33,744 nucleotides of DNA, from contig BFEA01000277.1 in assembly GCA_003427395.1 (NCBI GenBank), positions 1,301,863 through 1,335,606 on the forward strand. The letters are read 5' to 3'. The translations under genes and the position numbers were made by a program. Positions 27,550 through 33,744 of the stretch are shown one piece after another. The stretch is from Chara braunii. Taxonomy: Eukaryota > Streptophyta > Charophyceae > Charales > Characeae. The notes under the pieces are model-generated. The model was given only the letters and a program-made list of their open reading frames with translations. It was not told where the DNA came from and made no database searches. Each line of letters starts with the position of its first letter. The stretch's first letter is position 1.

Positions 27550-27609
27550 AAAAAAAAAAAAGAAAAAAAAAGGAAGAGGATCCCCCCCCCCCCTTTTTTT
27601 TTTTTTTTT
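27550..27609. repeat. Mosaic of A, C and T homopolymers
   Basis: A12-G-A9, then a purine-rich spacer, then C12 (27582-27593), then T16 (27594-27609). No LTR or primer site for element B is seen at or beyond this point, so it probably marks the truncation point of the element or a misassembly. Confidence 0.85.
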
Positions 27610-28829
27610 GAAAATCTGTCGATTTGATATCAGTGAGGTATTACGGAGGAGTACTACGAGCGAGATCTAGGCAAGGTGTCGCAAAGTTTCGGCTTTCAAA
27701 AAAAATGCGATCTTGAAAAAAAAAATTCGCGCGAAATAGATTGGAGGTTCCACTTTCAGAGCAGAATAGATCCAGTCTAAGAATATAACAACCTCCCTAA
27801 TTCACCTCATATGCCCAGAGTGAAACAAAAAACAAAATGCTAATATCCGAAGTTGCAAAAAATAATAATAATAATAATAATAACAAGATGGGCCAGTGCA
27901 GCTTCGCCCGCGTAAGGGGTACAATGGTAAAATAAAATAAACACATACTATTTAAAGGAGGGACCAGGAGGGTTCCGCTGCGCACCAAGCTTTGTCGGAA
28001 TGTGAGTGTGGCATTTTTGTTTTTCTTTTGGCGTGCGCCGCCAACTGCTTTGATTCAGTTGCACAAGTGTTCGATGTTTGTGCAGAGACCTAATCGCATA
28101 TGTCAACAGTACAGCCCATCCTAACATATGTTGGAAGCACAATGCCATGCAGCAGGTATAATATTTAGTGGGAGTGACCTTCACTTATTTATATATTAAG
28201 GTACCAATAAATGTCAGACAAAGTTCATGAGCATAAAGTCCCCATTGTTCGCCAAGCTCTGATGCACGCGTGACATTTTTTATTCGGTTTTGGCCCGTGG
28301 CCGCAAAAGTTTTGGTACAGTTGCACAAGTTTGCGTTTATTTTTAGACAGGCTTAGTTGAATTTGGCAACACTGTTCGGATGATGCACCTCGCTTCACTA
28401 TTCCTCACATCCAGGAAAAAAGAAAAATATGACAGCATATCTTTCCAAGTTATAGCAGAAGATCTATTATCATTTTGCACATTTCTGAAGGAGTGGAGCC
28501 AGGTCCCATGGCAACGTTATATTATTTATTTACGTCCTTTACGCAACGCAATGCTTTGATGGCCACCAATGCCCCAATATACAATTCAATATGACGTGTT
28601 GTTTTGTACTCTTCTACATGATCCGAATGCCTACTCATGACACACTTTATGTTCATGATCTATTTGCTGAAAAATTAACCTCCCCGTCAACATCTTCTTA
28701 GTAAAGAAATGCTTGGCAGTCCTACATATTTGATAGGTGTCTACTGGTTATCGACCCCCGTAATTTTTTATGTAAAGAGTCTCAACGTTGACAACCTTCC
28801 AATGGAAAAAATGAGCTTCCGCTATCCGC
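27610..28829. other. AT-rich stretch without a recognised gene
   Basis: Composition changes sharply from element B. Includes an AAT microsatellite at about 27860-27883 and an imperfect repetition: 'gttgcacaagtgttcg' near 28058 and 'gttgcacaagtttgcg' near 28321, each after an 'attttt...tttt' and 'ggc(g/c)' region. It could be an old transposon or intergenic DNA. Confidence 0.4.
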
Positions 28830-28887
28830 CTACTCCACATCTATTATATATATCGCTATCAAGTATACGACTGTCGCATACAAACGG

Positions 28888-29042
28888 CTAAAGACCATTC
28901 CACACTTGATATAGTTTAATACGTTCATTTCGACGGCGTCCTCCTTTGTGTTGTTGCACCTATGGATAAATTGAACATCATCCAAGTTTTCGCACTCGTA
29001 TAGTTCAGCAAATGATGGCTGTTTTTCTTGCTTGTTTCTAGT
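28888..29042 (-). CDS. Possible exon, unrecognised
   Basis: Within a 76-codon minus frame (29060-28830) the middle reads PSFAELYECENLDDVQFIHR followed by CNNTKEDAVEMNVLNYIKCG, which has a good protein-like composition. The ends look unlike protein. No domain recognised and splice sites are weak, so this is a guess. It overlaps the splice acceptor of the plus-strand candidate exon. Confidence 0.2.
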
Positions 29043-29312
29043 CATACTGCAACGAGTCATTGGAATCCTGGGCTGTCACGGATACCATTGAGCTGGAATC
29101 CTGGATTGCCACCTATACCGTGGACGTTTCTACGGGGAAGAAGACATATATTCTCAAGCGCTAAGGAGCAAGCTGAGGGCCTATGCGGCGCACTTGATCC
29201 GTACGAAGACGACATTTTGTTGCGCATGGGAGGCAAAGGTCGTATTATAGACTCAAGCGAAGCAAGTGATCGGTATCTAGCCGAGATACTATCTAGAGCT
29301 CGCGAGCATTGA
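29041..29312 (+). CDS. Possible terminal exon, unrecognised
   Basis: A strong 3' splice-site context (tgtttttcttgcttgtttctag) ends at 29040-29042. The open frame after it ends in TGA at 29310-29312, giving about 90 codons whose last 55 are protein-like: SSAKEQAEGLCGALDPYEDD, ILLRMGGKGRI, EASDRYLAEILSRAREH. The phrase 'tggaatcctgg' is repeated twice early in it. No known domain. No upstream exon could be chosen. Confidence 0.3.
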
Positions 29313-30159
29313 CAACAGCAGGATGACTTAGATAATCATTGTGCAGATCATAATAAGCGTTCCCCGGCATAGCTGTGCTAACAAAGGGTCCGCCTTTTTA
29401 AATTTGTGAATTTTTTATCGTAGTCATTATGTAGAATATAGACATCCACGTCATATCGATGCATGCTTCGTGAGCGTTTTTCCGTGTCTTTGATAGTTTT
29501 TAAATTAGAATTTTAAGTTGGTCGGTTATATAAGGTGCCACAAAGTAATAGTCTCCTCGTAGCAAACCACTTGTCGATGTGTTGTGGCTAAACGTCGACG
29601 ATGAAAATGTGCAATGCGCATTTCGTAATATTTTTGACGATGACTCAATTGTTCTAGGTTATTTGTGGCATTTGCTTGAATATCAATGCTTGTTGTGCAC
29701 GATGGTACGTGTTATATCCGTCTGTTGCTTGAGAACGGTAAAAGTTTTTATTGGACAGAAAAAACAAATAAAGTGGTCGTTCAAATCCATATTAAGTTTA
29801 TAGAAAATTATTTCAAATCATGAAAATGAAATGGTATCAGTCATCATCTCTATCACTTGCTCTCTCTCTCTCCATCTCTTTATGTATTTGTCTCCCCTTC
29901 TCATTGTATGTAATATATCAATGGGTATAACTGTTAGATCTTTCACTACGTACACATAAATTCATAGAACGTAATAGAAAAGGATGTATGTATACACATT
30001 GTATAGTTGTGTGTTTGTTTCTTGTCCTCTTCTCCCTCTCTGCCTACGGTTTACTGGGCAGCTCTGTTAGACGATATATTTATTATATAACATAATATGA
30101 AAATCAAAATATAACCTAGGCTGGTCTCCCCGGCCGCCTGGGGACCTGGTCGATCACCT
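29313..30159. other. AT-rich stretch without a recognised gene
   Basis: No convincing frame. Low-complexity TC and AT stretches, for example 'ctctctctctcc' near 29862. I see no RNA gene or regulatory structure. Confidence 0.4.

Positions 30160-30198
<39 letters not shown>
30160..30198. repeat. Uninterrupted G run of 39 bases
   Basis: A single mononucleotide G tract of about 39 nt, followed by TGGAGGGGGGGA. Such a tract can form G-quadruplexes and is unusual in length. On the minus strand it would read as polyproline in every frame, which explains minus-strand frames there. Confidence 0.95.
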
Positions 30199-30199
<1 letters not shown>

Positions 30200-30938
30200 G
30201 GAGGGGGGGAATTTTTTTCGGAGCGGGGGCACCAATTTGAAATCGGGACCGATTTGGTTCGTCAATCCGAAAGATCGACGGGTCAGATGGGCCGCGATTT
30301 GACATCGGTGAGGGCGGGAATTGTCGACCCGCGTTCCCTTCCCCACACGACTGCTCTCCTCCTGAAGTCTGGCCGTTCCCTCCCGACGTCCTCCTCCGCA
30401 TGTCGCCATTTGTCGACGACAACTCTGACGACCCTCCCAACGCCCGCCATCACACGTGAACCCCGCTGTTGGCCGCCAGTGGCAGCCATCACGGTTTCAC
30501 GCCAGCGCCAAGGTAAGCGAGTTAATTGAAGGTTAGTAGCAGTTTGCCGACAGAGTAATGTGAGTTCTCAGGAGAGTATATTGTCGGGGAGGATAGTAAA
30601 TTGTTGAGAGCATTGAACGGTAGAGTAATGCATAGTAGCCAAGGGTAATGTAGAGTAGTTCAGACTACTATAAAGTTGTTTAGGGCAGGAAGTGTATTCG
30701 AGAAAGGTAGCATGGTGGTCTATAGTAGCTCGTAGAAAATATAGTACTACCAAGTAGGGTAGATGAGGTACATCCATCATTATCGTTATTTGCATGTCGT
30801 TGTACATAATGAAGACAATTTTTTTTTGTTTTGGAACGGCCTTTGTGGTCCTTGTATGACAATCTATGTCTTTGTTCGTTCGTCCTTGTCTCCCATCAAG
30901 TCTCTCTTCATGTTAATTCACGTGTTCGTGACTGTTAT
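30199..30938. other. Stretch without a confident gene
   Basis: 30230-30520 is GC-richer than its surroundings and ends in a plausible splice donor (cgccaaggtaagcg near 30510), so a plus-strand first exon is possible; a small ATG frame at 30399 (MSPFVDDNSDDPPNARHHT) stops early. 30540-30770 has degenerate 'gtagagtaatg / gtagtt' repetition. Confidence 0.3.
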
Positions 30939-31385
30939 TCATTGTTTATATATCTGTTCGCCAGTCGAGGTTGGATCGTTGGACAGTAAAGCAGTCATAT
31001 GACATGGATGAGAGAAGATACAAAAGAGGAATGCACATGCAAACAGATCAAGCAGGCGCAAGCAGGCTTTTGTAACCCTAAAACTGGAAAAGTAATCTCG
31101 TTCACACAATAATATTAACATTTCCAAGGAAAAATGACACAGAAGACGAGAAACACAGAATGATAAATCATAAAAGGCAAAGACAGATAAGGTAGAAACC
31201 TTAATCATATTCAACCGAAAAGCATGTCGAATGTACTCGTACAAAACAAAGAGCAAAAACCCAACAGCTCTATATGTCGACGCAAAATGTCGCGAAACTT
31301 GTTCAAATAGAGACTTGACATTGTCGGTTAGCAGAAAGGCTCCTAAGATCCTGGTGTTATAGGTGGACACATCATCCAAACACAC
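30939..31385 (-). CDS. Unrecognised 148-codon frame, possibly partly coding
   Basis: The first ~65 codons are protein-like (GAFLLTDNVKSLFEQVSRHF, FLLFVLYEYIRHAFRLNMIK). The rest is rich in Phe, Leu and Cys, typical of non-coding AT-rich DNA. A possible splice donor (AAG/GTTTCT) follows the protein-like part. The better half may continue, in another phase, the frame at 31395-32017. No domain recognised. Confidence 0.25.
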   Translation of the reverse strand: MCLDDVSTYNTRILGAFLLTDNVKSLFEQVSRHFASTYRAVGFLLFVLYEYIRHAFRLNMIKVSTLSVFAFYDLSFCVSRLLCHFSLEMLILLCERDYFSSFRVTKACLRLLDLFACAFLFCIFSHPCHMTALLSNDPTSTGEQIYKQ

Positions 31386-31394
31386 GCTGTGAAT

Positions 31395-32017
31395 CTGTAG
31401 TGGTCACCATATACCCTCACTATCGGGTCGATGAATTCCAGCAGTACCTCTTGGATGTCTCTCATGAACGACTAGGCTATTGGATGAGGAAACTCGAACT
31501 CTCCTCTGACCACTGCCATCCTCGGGTGAAGTAATCCAAGTCGGATGTCTATACACGCTGCAAGATCCTCAAAGGGAACCGTTATCGGGCGGCTGCCTAC
31601 CAGCCGTAGGCTTTTTTTCTTTGGAATGAAAAACAGTTGTTCTTCTTTTGCTGTTTTTTCGCATGGTTTTGACGTATGCATGCATGCGGGTATGGTGTTT
31701 ATGGATGTCCTCGGGCATCCGGACCTGCATTCTAACCCTTTGATTGGCTGGAGTGGCGGTCCGAACTTGGTCGCAAACGGACTCGGGTGGGTCCTAAAAG
31801 ATTGGAGTTTTGGTGTCGGTCCGAACTTGGTCGCAAACGGACTCGGGTGGGTCCTAAAAGATTGGAGTTTTGGTGTCAAAAGCTGAATACACGAGGCAGA
31901 CAATGTACTTCTAACTGGGCCTTGGTCGGACCTAAAACAGGGGCGCGGCGGTAAGCTCGAGTTTTCAGTTACGAATGACTGTCGGACTACCATGGGTATG
32001 CGTGGCGGGAGGTGCAT
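31395..32017 (-). pseudogene. Unrecognised frame with an in-frame stop
   Basis: 181 codons ending at TAG 31472-31474, then in phase SFMRDIQEVLLEFIDPIVRV. The C-terminal part (VPFEDLAACIDIRLGLLHPR, MAVVRGEFEFPHPIA) is protein-like; the N-terminal part contains the 20-residue duplication caused by the 60-bp repeat. Function unknown. Confidence 0.3.
31757..31876. repeat. 60-bp perfect tandem duplication
   Basis: 31757-31816 is repeated without mismatch at 31817-31876. Twenty codons, so any frame is preserved. Perfect identity points to a recent event. Confidence 0.95.
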
Positions 32018-32741
32018 GCACTACGGTGCCGAGAACCGGATAGGACGCAGCATCCTTTTGTCGTGCGAATGATGTGGCAACAGAGCGAGGGCGGACCTGA
32101 GCCTACAGGATGGAGGTGATCAGGTTTTCAAGGACCGCCGTGGATGTCGGATATTTCCCCTAGCAGACTAAAGGCGTTGGAAGTGGCCTGCCGAGAAATA
32201 CGACGCGCCTAGTGGGTCGGCTGGCCAATCGGGGGCCAGCTGGTAGGGGATTTTGACTTCATAAGAGTAACCTGGTTCCTGTGAGGACTTGAGTTGGTTG
32301 CCAGGACAACACGTGTGAGGAAAAGAGGCCAGCTGGCAGCTCTAACTGTCGGGAAAGTGCCACGCGATCGGCCGGCAGGGGGGGGCTGAGGCTGACAGAG
32401 GGGGGCATCTGACCCTTGGGAGCATCCTCGGATCTCTGACACCAGCAAGAGAGAATTCAGGAGGGGCAAACAAGTATGACGAACCGACGAGGGGCTATCA
32501 CCTGCAGCAGGCTGAGTGGGAAAGCGGGCGCATGCGCGGGTTTCTGTCTGAGCTATGGTGATCCTGCAAGTCACGGGTTAGGCCGTCCTGACCAGGGAGA
32601 AAGGGGACCGGTCTCGGTTAAGAACCCAGTATGGTCGCCTGTTCGGCATGGTCGGCCCTGGGCTGAGGGATCTGTTTCGTCACAAAGTGACGCCCGGTGG
32701 CCCCACACGAGCGATTTTGCCTGCGAGAAGAGATAGGTCAG
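32018..32741. other. Stretch without a recognised gene
   Basis: Mixed GC sequence with short frames on both strands, none with a recognisable motif. If the candidate LTR at 32757 is real, this would be the 3' end of the internal region of a plus-strand element. Confidence 0.35.
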
Positions 32742-32756
32742 AAAAGGAGGGGGAGG
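32742..32756 (+). promoter_or_regulatory. Candidate polypurine tract, plus-strand element
   Basis: AAAAGGAGGGGGAGG followed by TGTCTAAATTC. It contains the same 13-mer as the polypurine tract of element B on the other strand. Confidence 0.45.
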
Positions 32757-33681
32757 TGTCTAAATTCGGGGTTCAGGTCGCATGAATGACACTCACGCTT
32801 GAAAGAAAGGAGGAGGAGGGAGCGCGCACCCAAACTTACGCAACTGAATTAAGGGATCGCGCGCGCTCCCTGGCATTTCTTGATAACTGTCTCTAGGGGG
32901 CCCGGACCACAGGATTCGAAGGCCGGAGGGAATGGAAACAGTGATGGATGGCCTGACAAAAACGCCCAAGGGATCGTCGAGAGACAGGAATGGGGGAGAA
33001 GAGAATGATTGAAGGTGGGGCTGCGGCTACCTACTGAAAGAAGAAGAGAGGAGGAGGTGGATAGTCGGGCAGAGGCGTGATAAGGGCTAGAGAAGGGACG
33101 GCACGGGCGATTCCGCTTCCTACTGATGAGAAAGACTACTGTATCAACAACGAGAGATCCCTTCGCCAGGAGACGAGGAAAAAATAGTTACGAGGAATGA
33201 GGGGGAAGGCTGAGACAGTCACGAAAGCGGGAAAAAGGGGGAAAGGATCTTGGAAACAAAAAGGGGGAAGGTGAAACGACGCCGCTCATGGATCCACGGG
33301 CAGGACGATCTAAGCACGGGATTGGAGAAGAGGAAGGGAAGGAGGATCGAAAGCTGAGCAAGTCACGCTGGCGGGAGAATGGGAAACTTTCGCGAAATTT
33401 TCGAAACCGGCTCCCTAAGAGGAGGGAACCGAGAACGAAGGCAGCGAACTCGACCAAGGGAAAGATATGAAAGAAGGGCGAGGCTAGAGAAAAAAGCGGG
33501 AGAGAACAGGGGCGTACGACTCGTGCATACGCGCTCGAGGGATCACTAGCGTACGGAGGGCTTCCGCGCACGGGATCAGGAGTGGCCCGTCCGGCATCAC
33601 AGGAGTCCGAGATTGAGCACGCAGCTCTCGACTGGGCGAGCTCGGACCACCGCTCCACCTTCGTGCCGACCTTTGGAGGCA
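32757..33681 (+). mobile_element. Candidate LTR at right edge
   Basis: Starts TG right after a purine tract and ends ...GGAGGCA; five bases later is TGGCGCC (33687-33693), a possible primer site. Length 925 bp. The ends are not a clean inverted repeat (TGTCT versus AGGCA). Purine-rich on the plus strand, no gene inside. Tentative. Confidence 0.35.
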
Positions 33682-33691
33682 TGGGGTGGCG

Positions 33692-33693
<2 letters not shown>

Positions 33694-33744
<51 letters not shown>
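33694..33744. repeat. GA microsatellite at window end
   Basis: About 25 GA units running to the last base. It probably continues beyond the window. Confidence 0.95.

Noticed and set aside
30051-30440. Proline-rich minus-strand frame
   Set aside because: The polyproline comes from the 39-base G run; flanks show no gene features.

Overview
This window is eukaryotic nuclear DNA that consists almost wholly of decayed mobile elements. I recognise no intact host gene, rRNA, tRNA or CRISPR array. The chromovirus-type Ty3/gypsy proteins, the pyrimidine/purine strand-biased repeats, the many microsatellites and the single N gap fit a large repeat-rich plant-lineage genome. My best guess is a streptophyte (charophyte) alga of the Chara type, but this rests on remembered protein style, not on a search.

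Layout. (1) 1-4868: 5' part of a minus-strand Ty3/gypsy element ('element A'): LTR (3769-4868), Met-tRNA-like primer site, AT-rich leader, gag, zinc knuckle and retropepsin; RT and beyond lie outside the left edge. (2) 4869 to about 18.9 kb: a roughly 14 kb block whose minus strand is strongly purine-rich. In minus-strand order it holds four tandem copies of an unrecognised ~240-residue protein (18737-15290), highly charged linker frames (15354-14491), a CCHC zinc-knuckle gag-like ORF (13970-12984), scattered short coding-like frames, a broken cytosine-C5 DNA methyltransferase (9234-8905), and a long region of 51-, 24-, 38- and ~65-bp tandem repeats and T-runs. (3) 18.9-21.25 kb: no recognised gene. 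(4) 21254-27363: a second, nearly full-length but heavily mutated minus-strand Ty3/gypsy element ('element B') with gag, protease, RT, RNase H, integrase, chromodomain, polypurine tract and 3' LTR. (5) 27.4-33.7 kb: AT-rich sequence with a 39-nt G run and a few doubtful exons, then a candidate plus-strand LTR at the right edge ending in a GA microsatellite.

Elements A and B are related (same zinc-knuckle style, same D-C-G-A protease motif, same acidic gag-pol junction) and lie in the same orientation. Both are dead: frameshifts, nonsense codons and short tandem duplications break gag and pol. The most interesting part is the middle block, which may be a very large, mostly gag-only retroelement or a nest of elements that carries a captured DNA methyltransferase and an undescribed four-fold domain array.
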